From: Vespula vulgaris
Lineage: Eukaryota > Arthropoda > Insecta > Hymenoptera > Vespidae
Assembly: GCF_905475345.1 (NCBI RefSeq)
Contig: NC_066592.1
Span: forward strand, 2,504,501-2,568,500
Direction of reading: 5' to 3'
Length of the DNA stretch: 64,000 nucleotides
How positions within the stretch are numbered: position 1 is the stretch's first letter; the number at the start of each line of letters is the position of its first letter. The position numbers and the translations under genes were made by a program. Positions 1-11,979 of the stretch are shown piece after piece. Below the pieces are notes generated by a model. The model was not told the origin of the DNA. It made no database searches and worked only from the letters and a program-made list of their open reading frames with translations.

Positions 1-970
1 ATTATCGTTAGTATCGTCATTACTACTACGCATCGGTATGCGTACCGTAATTCGTAGAATCTAACGGAGTGTGCCAACAACGGTCGATCGTGTCTAAAGC
101 ACTAAACGAAAATGACTACTCGTTCCGACATTACTACGCGACTAAGGTAATTATATTGTAAACTATAAAAACGAACGAACGAATTTCGGCTCTAATCGGC
201 CTTGTTCGTGGACACACGTGCTTCGATCCTACAATGACGCACACGTATACATTCTCTCTCTCTCTCTCTCTTTCTTTCTCTTTCTTATTTCTTGCGAAAG
301 GTAAACATACAAACGATAGATATTATTAAACCTCGGCATTTATATGTTATGGGTTATATCAATCGGTTAACGATTAAGATTTAAATCTAATTGAACGATC
401 ATCGACGTTACTCAATAACCATGAAAATTACAATTAAAAAAATATCATAACGATTCGTAAATAAAAAAAATATGATACGTGTGTATATAATAGACGTATG
501 ATAATAGAACTTTAAAATTATCTATATCGCGATAGATGAATATTATCGAAAAATATTACAGAAGGGATAATCGAGAAGACGTTTCGAATTATATGTATTA
601 TATATATCTTTGTACCTGAGAGCCGATTTATTCTCGAGAATAAAGGAGGTGGAGGAGGGGAAGAAGGAAGAGGCGAATCTTTTGTAATAATATTTATAAA
701 TACGAGGAAGAATTGCGATAGACTTGAGAAAGAAAGAAAGCAAGAAAGAAAGAAAGAAAGAAGGAAAGAAAGGAAGGAAGAAGGAAAAACAAGAAAAATA
801 AATAAATAAATAAAGAGATGGAGTCACGTTGTACGCTGGCGAAGGGCCATAACGTCGCAGATACGAGGATGGGAACGTAGTTGGCTAGCGATTTGGTTTG
901 TCGGCGGTAGTAAGTACATAATACATATATATAGTAAGTACATTATATATATATATACACATACACACAC

Positions 971-1013
<43 letters not shown>

Positions 1014-1824
1014 CTACGTGGCGACCTTTTCTCGGCTCGAACGAAATTTTCTCGGCTATTATTAGGAACAACGACACGTGAATCGAGCATATCATCATCA
1101 TCTTCTTCTTCTACTAATTCTCCACTATTACACCATCTCATCGTCACCTCTTCCTGTTCATCCTCGACAATATATATATGTAGATATACATAGATATCTA
1201 TATTTGACGAAAGACGATTGAAAGCATGTAATCGGTAACATCTTTAAAATTTCAAACGGTCGATCTGTCCTTACGAGAAAGGAAACGGTCGATCTGTCCG
1301 GTTGCGGTACGGCTGCGGCACGGCTGTGGCGGCGGCGGCGGCAGCAGTGGCGGCAGCGGCGGCGGGCGGACGCGTGACCGCGCTCGGTCAGCTGTTCGTC
1401 GCTCGATCGATCGATCGCTCTCGTTCGTTCGTTCGTTCGTTCGTTCGTTCGTTTGCTCGCTTGCTCGCTCGCTCGCTCGCTCGCTCGCTCGCTCGCTTGC
1501 TCGCTTGCTTACTTACTCGCTCGTTCGCTGCGTCCAAACGCGAATTTTCGAGCCTGCCACAACGCGACAACGATGACAACAACGACAACGACAACGAAAA
1601 CGACAACGACAATGAAAATAACGACACGACGAAGCAACGTCCTCGAGACGATTCCGTTCCTCGACCTCGAATGAAACGAGGTCGCTCGCGTGCTCGGAAA
1701 AGGCTTTCGCTGTAGAATAAGAAGAAGTTGAAGGAGAAGAAGAAAAGAAGCTGAAAGAAGAAATTAAGAAAGAAGAAGAAGAAGAGGAAGAAGAGAAAGA
1801 AGATGTTAAAGAAGAAAGAGAAGC

Positions 1825-1873
<49 letters not shown>

Positions 1874-3894
1874 GCAGTAATAGTAATAGTAGTAGTAGTA
1901 GTAGTAGAAATGATAGTGCTAATAGTAGTAAAGGGAGTAATAGAAGTAATAGAAGCAATAGTAGTAAAAATAGTAGTAGTAGAAATTAGTAGTAGTAAAA
2001 GAAGTAGTAGAAGTTAGTAGTAGACGAAGAAGAAGAAGAAGAAGAAGGATCGTGTGACGGGTGCGACGCTCGGCCTCGGAAAGGAGGCCGCGAGAAGAGC
2101 ATAGCCGAGCTAGCCGAGACGAGGAAAGGCGAAAAACGAAGGGTCAGCGAGAGAACGTTGTCAGGTCGATAGCGATGGCGCCATGGGGCCACCAAGAAAA
2201 TCAATCCCGCGCGACACACACGTCGTGTTTTGACGCGCCTCTCTTTCTCTCTCTCTCTTTTTATTTCTTTCTTTTTGTTTTTCTTCCCCCTCCCCTCCCA
2301 CTCCTCTCTCACACTCTCTCCTTCTCTCTTCTTTCGCACGCGGATCCTCGAACGGAACGATCAATGTTCTCTTTCGAGGAAATTCGTTCGGCCGATAGAG
2401 TGACGATAGAAAACAGAAAAGAAAACAAAACGGAAAGAATGAAATATAGATAAAGAGCAAGAATAAGAGAAGAAGAAGAAGAAGAAGAAGAAGAAGAAAA
2501 AGGGAGAAAGGTAAGTACATAGGGTGGAAGATATTATCCGTTACTCTTGAGGAATCTGACATACCGACGGAGAAAAGGACCGTTCGAGAGGATCGCGCAC
2601 ACGGCATGGCTCTCTTTCTATCTTTCTCGCACGAGTCGTCGCACTTTTAAAGAAAATATAATAGCATAGTTTCGCGGTATATAGAGAAGGGAAAACTTTC
2701 TCGTGGCTTACTTTTGATCACTCGTTCCGTCGTCGAGAGCTTCTGCGAGTTGTTCGAGGTCATGCTGGCTGTATCAGGATGTGGGCGCCGGCCCCTCGTT
2801 TTCTTTCTCACTCTCTTTCTCCCTCTCTCCCTCTTCAGCCCCTTTTCTCAAGCTCCCTCTGACACACGCACACACTCCGTCTATCTATCTCTATTTATCT
2901 ATCTCTCTCTCTCTCTCTCACTCTCTCTCTCACTCTCTCTCCGTCTCTCTCTCTCTCTCTCTCTCTTTTTGGCCCGCACACGCGCTCCTGTTGGGTCCGG
3001 TCAGTCAGCGGCGGTGACCCGGTGCACAGGACGATCTCGATCGGTCCTCCACCTATTACGTTCCTCTTTACGGCGCTCGTTCGTTTCTCTCACAAACGAG
3101 ATGGTGGTAGCAGCAGCGGTAGCAGCGGTGGTAGCAGCAGCAGCAGCAACAGCAGCACCTCTCGCACCGGTGGCGAACGTCGACAGGAAAAGTCAAGAGC
3201 GACGACGAGTAGGTAGGCACACGCACGTAGTAGAAGCAACGCGGTATTATGGCCGGGAGAGAGAGACTCGCGTGGATATAACGCGAAGAGGGAGAAAGGA
3301 CGGGGGGGACCGGAGAGGTGACGGAAGTTATCGCACGGTACGACGGCGGCGATACGACATTGGTCGCTCCAGAGCGTCGTCGTTCATGGGCGTTTGCGGA
3401 GCGCAAAACGAGTTTTCCCCTTCGCGCCTCGCTTCTCTTCTACGCTCTTTTCTACGCTCTTCTCTTCCTGCCGCTTCTCCGCGCGAAACCCTCCTCCGCT
3501 TCTCTCCTCCTCCTCTTCTTCTTCTTCTTCTTCTTCTTCTTTTCTCTTCTTCCTTTTCTTTTCTTCTTTTACTTCCTTCTTTTTTCTTCTTCTTTCTTTC
3601 CCTTACTTCACCTCCCCTTACTTCCTCACCCCGCAACTCCTCTCGCGCCTCCTCTTACGAGCTGCACCACCAGACGACGATTCACAAGAGAGGAAAGTTC
3701 TTTCTTTCTTTCTTTCTTTCTTTTTTCTTTCTTTTTTCTATCAAACGACTACTGAATCGCTGGACCACGCGAGCTGCACGGCCGGCAAGGTGAAGTCTCG
3801 CGATCTCGGCACTATCACGAGAGAGCACGTAAACGTCAACGTCAACGTCAATGTCAACCTGTACGACGACGATGACAATCGACGACAAACAACA

Positions 3895-3940
<46 letters not shown>

Positions 3941-3977
3941 CGACGGCGGCGACGACGACGACCGACGCGACGACGAC

Positions 3978-4031
<54 letters not shown>

Positions 4032-4700
4032 CGACGATGAAGACCCGAAACGAACTTTTTTTTTTAGTTTACGATATAAAGAGAAACCGGTGACAGACGA
4101 CGACGACGACACCGTAAGAAGCACCGCGACACCGACACCTCACGGTCGAGTCACCACGCCGCTAAATTCTACTACAAGATGTCTGTCTTTCTGGCTCTCC
4201 GCGGCGCGAACACTGAAGACTCCGCGACTACGTTGACGCTCGCGCACCCCGTTACGCGCACCGATCATTCAAGGGCGCCATCTCAAGCCGCGACCGCCAG
4301 GTCGCGCCATCGCCACTGTAACCGTCGAAACTCTCACTTGTTTTCTCCCGCTCTAACGTCGCCGATTCAAAATTAACACCAAACGCGCTTATCGCCAAAT
4401 GTCCGAACCTTGCGATGCTACGTTCGTATATATCGTTTTATCGAATCTCTTTAAGCTTTTATTTCGCGCTAAATATCGAAACGATCGTATTACCCACCAA
4501 ATTTTCGAACGAATATACGACGAAACGTTTAACGTACCGACCAACCGAAATCATTCGTCCCTCTTCTCACGCCATTTTCCCTTCGACTATCTCGAAGCGC
4601 CACCTATCTTCTTTTCTTTTTCAAAGTTATTCTTATTTCTTCCGTTATTTCGACTCTTCTCATTTGTCCCGTAAAAAAACCGTTAGAAATAATTAACTTT
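1..4700. repeat. Microsatellite-dense, partly GC-rich region without a supportable gene
   Basis: The stretch is dominated by simple repeats: (TC)n near 253-290, (GAAA)n near 730-790, TA/CA runs near 940-1010, GCTC/TTCG runs near 1425-1510, (AAT)n near 1827-1872, (GAA)n near 2465-2500, (TC)n near 2895-2965, (TCT)n near 3510-3542 and a long (ACG)n tract at 3893-4032. Open frames here encode only low-complexity strings of Arg, Ser, Leu, Thr or Val and overlap on both strands, which is what repeats produce. CpG-rich non-repeat sequence between the repeats (about 1280-1400, 2990-3080 and 4130-4340) could be promoter or 5' UTR of a gene lying beyond the left edge, but no splice-linked coding exon can be shown. 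Confidence 0.75.
3893..4032. repeat. (ACG)n trinucleotide microsatellite
   Basis: A tract of about 140 bp is made almost entirely of ACG triplets, with scattered GCG and ACC variants. It is preceded at about 3830-3858 by a short hexanucleotide repeat of the unit AACGTC. Read in different frames it gives poly-Thr, poly-Arg or poly-Val, so the open frames across it are not evidence of coding. Confidence 0.9.
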
Positions 4701-6647
4701 CGATTCGCCGATCGTCTCGACCAATACTCTTCGACTTTTCACCCTTATCGCCGTTCTCCAATCCTACGCAGGATCTTATCGCACGATACGTTTTTAAAAT
4801 CACCAATCAGCATCGAGCCTGTAGAGAGCGGCAAACGATGATACAACTGAATTTTTAACATTCGTTATTTTTGTTCTAATAGATAATAATTATATCGGGC
4901 GATAAAATTATCTCCGAGCATCCATTTTGTTATACGGTAAAGATTTTTATAATAGAAAAAAATAAAGAAGAAATATCGTAGGTTGTTCTTATAATTTATT
5001 TACATTTTCGAACGATTTCACGAAATATGACTATGATACCACGTTTTCCTCTCAATTATATTTAGATGTCCATATTCTATATTGCAATAACGTAGCGAAC
5101 AGAATTCGAACTAATTGTTCGTGTACAAAAACATTAATATAAGAACAAGATTTGCTATTCGTTTAACTTGCGTTTCTTTACCATTCATGCAAAACATATT
5201 GTTTTAAAATAATACTATTTCGCAATGTGAAATATTCGCTAAATTATATTAATCCAATGACGCCATTTTCATTCGTTTCTTTTTTTTTGTGCTTTTTGAC
5301 AAAATAGAAAACATTTTTATAAGAAGACTAGATATAAATAATTCATTGTTGATATAAAAAGTTCACATAAAATCACACACCGTAACAGAATACGAGATAA
5401 TTGTTTTCGGATAATACTTATTTTGGCAATGACGTCAATAAATTAATACGCGAAAAATAACATGGGAAAGTAATTTAAAAAAACAAATAAATAATGGGCA
5501 TTCTAGCGCGTCATCGCTTTTTACACAATTTGGTATTACTCCAAATTTGCATGCAATCTCATTTCATTTTCAAAACTACAAACGAATAATAATTCTTGGA
5601 CTCTTCCAAGCAACATTTTACACTCGTATTTTTCACTATTTCGTAGCGTACAGTTAAAAATAACCGTAAAGGAAGCAACTAAATCTATAACACAATATTA
5701 CAACTTTGAGATAAAAAGTTTGTGTGAGGATGATAGTATTTGTAATAAGTTTCTTTTCTCGGGATACACATTCGAATTGGCTTTATGTGTTTTATTGTGG
5801 TTTAGATAGAATACGAAATACCAAGTTAACGTGAACGTTCAAACTTTTGCTTCGTACGGCTACCCTCTTTGTGCGGCATGACGATTCATGCGAATGATAA
5901 TTCATTGTAATTCAATATTTGGATTAATTTAAAGAAATGATTACCGATCTTTAAAACTATATATTTGAAGCAAATCATTTGAAAATTATCGATACTTCGT
6001 TAAACAACATTTTCTAGAATTAAGGAGTAACATATTATATAAAAGAGAACTACGTTCTCTAAATATTATTAAAAGATCGAACCTGTTTTATAAAACACAA
6101 ATATTTCAGCCAATAAAATGATAAATCAATCTTTATACAGAACCTATGTTTCTTGACTTTGTTAAGTATATTTTTTCTTTCCTTTTTTTTCTGTTTTGTT
6201 TTCTTTTTCTTTTTTTCCCAAAAATGCCGAATGTTCCAAGGAATGTTAAAGAGGAACAAAAATTTTCACTTTACCTTCTTCACTCATATTTTCCTCTATA
6301 GATGTTACAAAATAAATAAACTTTGTTCTTATTACAGCGTCAAATAGTATTCTTGTACCGAATAAAAAGTACAGAATACCAGGCAAAGTCACTTTGGCTG
6401 AATAAGCTATATATGCTTATGAGACTTCAGGCTTTGAATATAGATATAGTTCAAAGTAAACTTTCATTAGGAAGCAATCTTAAATTTCATAATCGTGGTA
6501 GAAAACTTAGTGATTTTACAAAATATCAAGGTGTATGGCATCTCATGTTCGCCAATTTACGAACACGTGCTCGCTGTTGTATTCTCTCTCTATCCTATTA
6601 TTGTATAAAATAATATTATTAACAGTTTGCACTTTTTTGCGGTGCTG
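4701..6647. other. AT-rich intergenic sequence
   Basis: No conserved coding sequence is recognised on either strand. The part nearest 6647 is probably the 3' UTR of Rab35, whose stop codon lies at 6648-6650 on the minus strand. The short plus-strand open frames here show no family resemblance. Confidence 0.6.
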
Positions 6648-7858
6648 TTAACAACATTTTTTCCTATGCTGTTTTGTATTTTTTCTCAAATTAACTGTTT
6701 CGTTCGTTTGTATAGCTTGACGCTCATTCCGTTCTCTTTTGGTCCGTAATACTTGCCGTGTTATTGCCATAAACATCTAGAAACAATATGGATATATTAC
6801 TTATAGTAAAACTGGGGGATACGTTTACGGTGAGCTTAAAAAAATTGATAATACCTCTTCGACATTGATATTATCCTTGGCAGACGTTTCAAATAGTTGA
6901 ATTCCCATTTGATTGGCAAACCTTTGTGCATCTTCCGTAAGCACTACTTTCTGATTAGGCGCATCGTTCTTATTTCCTACAAGTACCCTGTTAACAACGT
7001 CACAATTTTCCTCTATTTCGTGCAACCACCGTTTAACATTTGCGAATGAGTCACCACTGGTCACATCGTATACAACTATAACGCCATGAGTTCCCCTATA
7101 GTAAGTTGAAGTTATTGTCCGAAATCGTTCCTGTCCAGCTGTATCCCAAATTTGCAGTTTTACTCTCTCACCATCTACTTCTACAGTTTGTATTTTAAAA
7201 TCCACTCCTATCGTAGTTATATAACTGCCATTAAAAGTATTGTCTGCAAATCTCAGAAGAAGGGAACTCTTGCCTACTCCTTAAAAAGAAAAAAATATAT
7301 ATATATTATTAAAGCATAAGTGAAAATAAAGTTTTAAATTATTTATCAATAAAAATATATTACTAAATAATAAAATTAACTAAAATCAATTCTATAGCAA
7401 TTTAATACACGATTATGCAAGTACATATTTTTTTAATAAAGAGTAACATAATATCATGGATACATGTAATCATATATAATGACATACTTTACATTAGCAA
7501 AAAATAACATTGACTTTGCACCATCATCTTAAGTATCAATCAATTAATAACATGCATAAAAAATAATTATTTGTAGTCTCCTCGATTATTTTCATATTTT
7601 TTAATCATTTAACATAAATATATTCCATACTTGATAAATTTTTATTTTTTTTCTATAACACGACTAAAAAGAATTGCTTACAATTTAGAAAAAAAAATTT
7701 ATTTTTTATGCGTTATAAACGAATTTTGTAAAAGACTAAAGTTATATGATCCATTAACTTTGAATTAATGTTAACTTTGAGTCAATTTATTTATTCATTG
7801 TGTTCGTACGACAAAAAAGTTCGTAATGTTTGATCAACTGTTAATCATATATATATAT

Positions 7859-7889
<31 letters not shown>

Positions 7890-8004
7890 ATTACATTGTT
7901 TTATATATCCAAGTATCATAAAATTTATATACACATATATACACATATTTACCGCTATCTCCTATCATCAACAGCTTAAATAAATGATCATATTCTCGGG
8001 CCAT
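6648..8004 (-). CDS. Rab35: Rab35 small GTPase
   Basis: Three exons join in frame: 8004-7953, 7279-6855 and 6776-6648, giving 201 residues. The first exon encodes [18 protein letters not shown] and the second continues through the P-loop (GDSGVGKSS, from about residue 15). Further G-protein motifs follow: switch [19 protein letters not shown] and ETSAK. The last exon ends in KKCC, a double-cysteine geranylgeranylation signal at the very C-terminus. Sequence and length match the Rab35 family closely. Rab35 works at the plasma membrane and recycling endosomes, in fast endocytic recycling and actin and phosphoinositide control. The open frame of exon 2 runs a few codons past its GT donor at 6854, so the short C-terminus seen there is intronic. 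Upstream DNA has no further coding exon. The assignment to Rab35 rather than Rab1 rests on the N-terminus and the effector region. Confidence 0.95.
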
Positions 8005-9891
8005 TTTTACATTTATGAGATGCACTATATTATCGAAATTATGTCTTTAAAATGTTAAACCCTAAACAACACGATATCTATACCACGAGATTTAACTATT
8101 GACAGGCCGACGTAACAAAGTGAACACTTTCTCTCTATAAATTTCGATGAAACCTGTCGATCCGTTAAGGTAAACGATTTTAACATTAATTGATCGCCAT
8201 ATTTATTTGCCGTGATATCAGTATTCATTATCACTATTGAGAAAAAAAGAGCTATATTCGTTTAAAATGACGCCCATCCCATATCAAGTTGTCAGCAACA
8301 TGTCGCTACCGCCATATTCTCATAGACTACACATAACCAAGAAAGAGAGAAAGAGAGAAAGAGAGAGAAAAAGAATTTTTAATTTATACGAGAAAGCTTA
8401 AGGCGCATTTTGTATAACCAATATGTCGTACGATTAACCAATCGTTACGTTGCACCGATATAAAGCCGATTTCTCCTATAAGAAGAAAAAAATTTCAATT
8501 AAAATATAATAAATATATATCTGAAGAGCAATGTATATTTGATAAATTAAATTCTTTCAAACGTTCGTGTTCTTTTTTACAATATATTTTGCGATACATA
8601 TTTATTATTGTCATTAACTTTCATAAGTTCTTACAATTTAAATTTAGCGGCTTTAAAAAGTTTCGTTACAATGATCAATTTCGATTAATTTCAATCGTAT
8701 TCATCCTTTTGAATTTTATTGTCCATAATAAGATATTTTATTTTAAATATGCTCATGCTCCTTTTACATAGAATATCGTTTGTAATAATTATATATTAAT
8801 ATCAAATAAATACACTTAAATAAAACATATTCAATTATCGTTAAAATAATATATGCACAACACATATGTCCATTTAATCTTCTCGTTACAGAGATACGAG
8901 TTTAGGACATTGTAATGCGTTAGTTTGATAGCAAAGGTCATTATACTGTACAGTTTCTTAGAACAATAGATTCAATACACTTTATCGAAATATAATTAAA
9001 AGAAATTGATAATATGTTTATTGAGTATATTATTTATCTACAATTATTTATATTATAGGATAAATAATTATGTATTATTCTATATTCGTTCAAGTCACAA
9101 AGTATTGCGAATGCTTATATCTTAGATTCGTTTTTATTACAAACGCAATGTAATAAAAATATTTTGTAAAAATAGAGTTGTGATGTTTGAATGTTATGAT
9201 TTACAAACATTACTAATTACATTGGAAAATGTGTATAGTCATTGAATCAAGTCATATCATATCAGCAAAGAATTTTTTAATCATATGATTGTGTAGTTTA
9301 ATACAGATATTTATACGTAAATATGAGCATAAGTTTAAAAACATAATTTTTATTAGTGTCTCATGCACGTATATCAGCATATAACTGGAATAAATACAAC
9401 GGATAATCTATGTGCATCTTATATAGATACCGCAAAGATATACATGTACAAAGCATCATTTATGACATACTTGATACGAATATAAAAACAAAATAAATGA
9501 GTTATCGTGTTGAGTTCCTATGCTTATACAGATTTATATATAAAAATGCAGAGGAACGCTTCATCGAACACCACAAACCCTCATTAATTCCTAATATATC
9601 CTCATTTCGTATAGTTGCATGCAAGAAGTATTATTTAGGTTGATTCACTTTCTCTTTGTTATAATATATTTGCATGTATATGCATGTGTAAGTATACGCG
9701 CATTCGTCATCAGCAGCACGCATGCGTACATAGGCATACGTTTACATGCATAAAGATATCACCTTGGTCCTACAAGGACTAATGTCATGTTACTATAAAC
9801 ATTTGATTTATATTATACGACATAGATTATACAATAATGATGTTAAAAGAATCGATTTGCATATTCTAATCATCGATAGTCTCTTGAACAA
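8005..9891. other. Intergenic: Rab35 upstream region and TMEM55 3' flank
   Basis: AT-rich sequence lies between the Rab35 start codon and the TMEM55 stop codon on the same strand. About 8005-8470 is the likely Rab35 promoter and 5' UTR, and includes a GA-rich run near 8340-8375. Roughly 9000-9891 is probably the TMEM55 3' UTR. No coding exon or RNA gene is seen. Confidence 0.55.
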
Positions 9892-11380
9892 CTACATAGG
9901 ACCTTCTATTAGACTGATCTTCATTGTGCAATAATAAATACTGCGTCCTAAGCAAAGAAGAGCTAACAAAAATGCACCTATAAACGAATAAAAGAACAGT
10001 AATTAAAAAGTTAAAAAATTCGAAACATAATATGAGTCACATTTTCGTATTTTTGCAGTAACATTATTTAAAAATACATATATTTTAATAACATCTATTC
10101 AACTCACCAACATAAGCTACATAAATTCCTCCATTAGTTTTGACAAATGCATACGTTCCAACCTGGAAACAAACTCCATGTTATTTCGTGAAAATTGAAA
10201 GACCTCACTTTTAAAAAAGCTTATTTTTTTTAAGGAGACTTGTTTCAGTTACTATTGAACTATAATCCGTTCGACGAAAAAAGTCGGGAGATGTGAAAAA
10301 AATAGTCGTGCGCTAAGCGCCTGATAGATTCACTTTAGCCATTGGTTGGCGAATGATATTCAATTCGGATATCGTCGAATTCAAGAGCGAATTTACATAA
10401 GTCATTGTTAGGACTTGCTTTGACTACTCGTCCAAAAATTATTACAATCTGAAGGTTGTGAATATGTTTTTAAGTCATCGAACGGACTATAGTACATAAT
10501 CTTTCTGACTTACCGTTACAGCAATAGCAATTACCAAAGCTATAATGCCAACAATAATAAAAGCAATACCACGACCTCTAGCAAAGTCTGGACCAACAGA
10601 AGATATTTTGCGGCAATGTGGACATCGAGCTAAAGCATTATTCAATGTATTAAACTGCAACAGATATCGATTATATAATATTACATAGAAATATTCGATG
10701 GTATCTTATTTTAATAATTCTTAACTTCTTACCAAAAACGTATCATGACAATGAGCACAGCATACCCTGCACATTCCAGGCATAGAAAGAACCGGTGGTG
10801 TTATAGGACTTGGAGCAAGATTGATAATACGCTTGCAATTTGGCCTTGGACAAGCGATACGTTGGGAAGAACTTTTACATATTAAAAGACAGTTACATGG
10901 ACATCGTACATATTTTTTTCCAGGTGGAGCATTTTTTATAGGCTGTAATAAATACGCATATACGCATGTAACCTTTTCTTCCTTCATAAACTATAAATAT
11001 AAATTTATTGTGAACGTACCGTTGCTTCGTTACACTGACAACATTTAACAACATGTTGCTCCCGCTTGCCTGTAATATCTATCATAGCTTGACATACCCT
11101 ACAAGTAACCATTGGCTTACCATCCTGATCAGCTGGCTCATATGGCGGAGGTAATTCATCTGGACCTATTGGAGATACTGTACTGACCGTTGAATCTGGC
11201 TCAACTAAAATAACATCAATGAATAATTTAATTGGCAGAATAAAACTTCTTGTATTATAAATGTGACTCTATTTTTCAAAGCAATTATTATTTACTTATT
11301 ACGTCGCTACCGTGTGAACTATAAGTAACATTTTCATTTTTCAAGAGCGGCTGCCGCTCGCCTTCCTTGCCATCACCCAT
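9892..11380 (-). CDS. PIP4P: TMEM55-type phosphatidylinositol-4,5-bisphosphate 4-phosphatase
   Basis: Six exons join in frame: 11380-11296, 11204-11020, 10942-10733, 10654-10514, 10162-10108 and 9977-9892, giving 253 residues, the usual length for TMEM55A/B. A Pro-rich cytosolic N-terminus is followed by cysteine pairs (for example CRVC, CCQC, CPCNC and CAHC) typical of the family. The Cys-X5-Arg signature CKSSSQR lies at about residues 112-118, followed by [13 protein letters not shown]. Two hydrophobic segments near the C-terminus (in exons 4 and 5-6) are the membrane anchors, and the protein ends IEGPM. TMEM55 proteins are late endosomal/lysosomal and were described as removing the 4-phosphate of PtdIns(4,5)P2; TMEM55B also positions lysosomes through dynein adaptors. 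There appears to be one gene here for the vertebrate A/B pair. It is head-to-head with virilizer, with about 600 bp between start codons. Confidence 0.95.
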
Positions 11381-11979
11381 TACTCGTCGATATAATTATT
11401 CTCCTTTTAACGACTATTAATTACTCGACGTTTGACAGTACTCCCGGTATTTCGATGACAAGATGACAAAATACAAATTTTTCTAACACTTTTCGTAGTT
11501 CCATTAGATTCTAGACGGCAAACTCTTTCCTACGACAACCTTAGCTTAACACCAAAATTCTTCGTCTTCTGTTTGAACGTAGCTATTTAACAAAACCAAT
11601 CACTGTCGATGATCACGAAATGTAACCAACCATAGCAGAGTATTTTAATATAAATATTTTTAAAACTAAATGAATTCCTTTTAGTTCCCCTTAAATGACG
11701 TAACGCAAAAAACTATGGTAGACGAATATTCGAACTTTCCGAATAGTTAAATCAGCCTCAATGTTGGTCACACTGATGTCAATTGTAAGCAATTGTAATA
11801 CAACGCTGTGAATTGGTGACTGATATACTTTTAGATACTTGTAGTTCTTTCGAACGAGAGTTCTAATGTAAAATGTTGATTCCCAGATAACATAATTTAT
11901 TAACTGATAAAGAAAATATATCGACTTAAAATGCTTTAATATCGTAAGGAACTGTGCCGAAAAGAAACGCTGCACAGAT
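11381..11979. promoter_or_regulatory. Shared divergent promoter region, TMEM55 / virilizer
   Basis: The start codons of the two divergent genes are 599 bp apart, so both promoters and 5' UTRs must lie here or overlap. No TATA box or clear initiator was identified. The minus-strand open frame at 11691-12011 resembles no known family and overlaps the virilizer start, so it is treated as spurious. Confidence 0.55.

Noticed and set aside
1302..1715. Open frames on both strands over Arg/Ser/Ala-rich sequence
   Set aside because: They are made of simple repeats read in several frames at once; no domain and no splice links.
2714..4236. Long plus-strand open frames (359 and 280 residues)
   Set aside because: Composition is poly-Leu/Ser/Phe and poly-Thr from (TC)n, (TCT)n and (ACG)n tracts; absence of stop codons is explained by the repeats.
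6323..6613. Plus-strand 96-residue open frame downstream of Rab35
   Set aside because: No similarity to a known family and located in the probable 3' UTR of Rab35 on the opposite strand.
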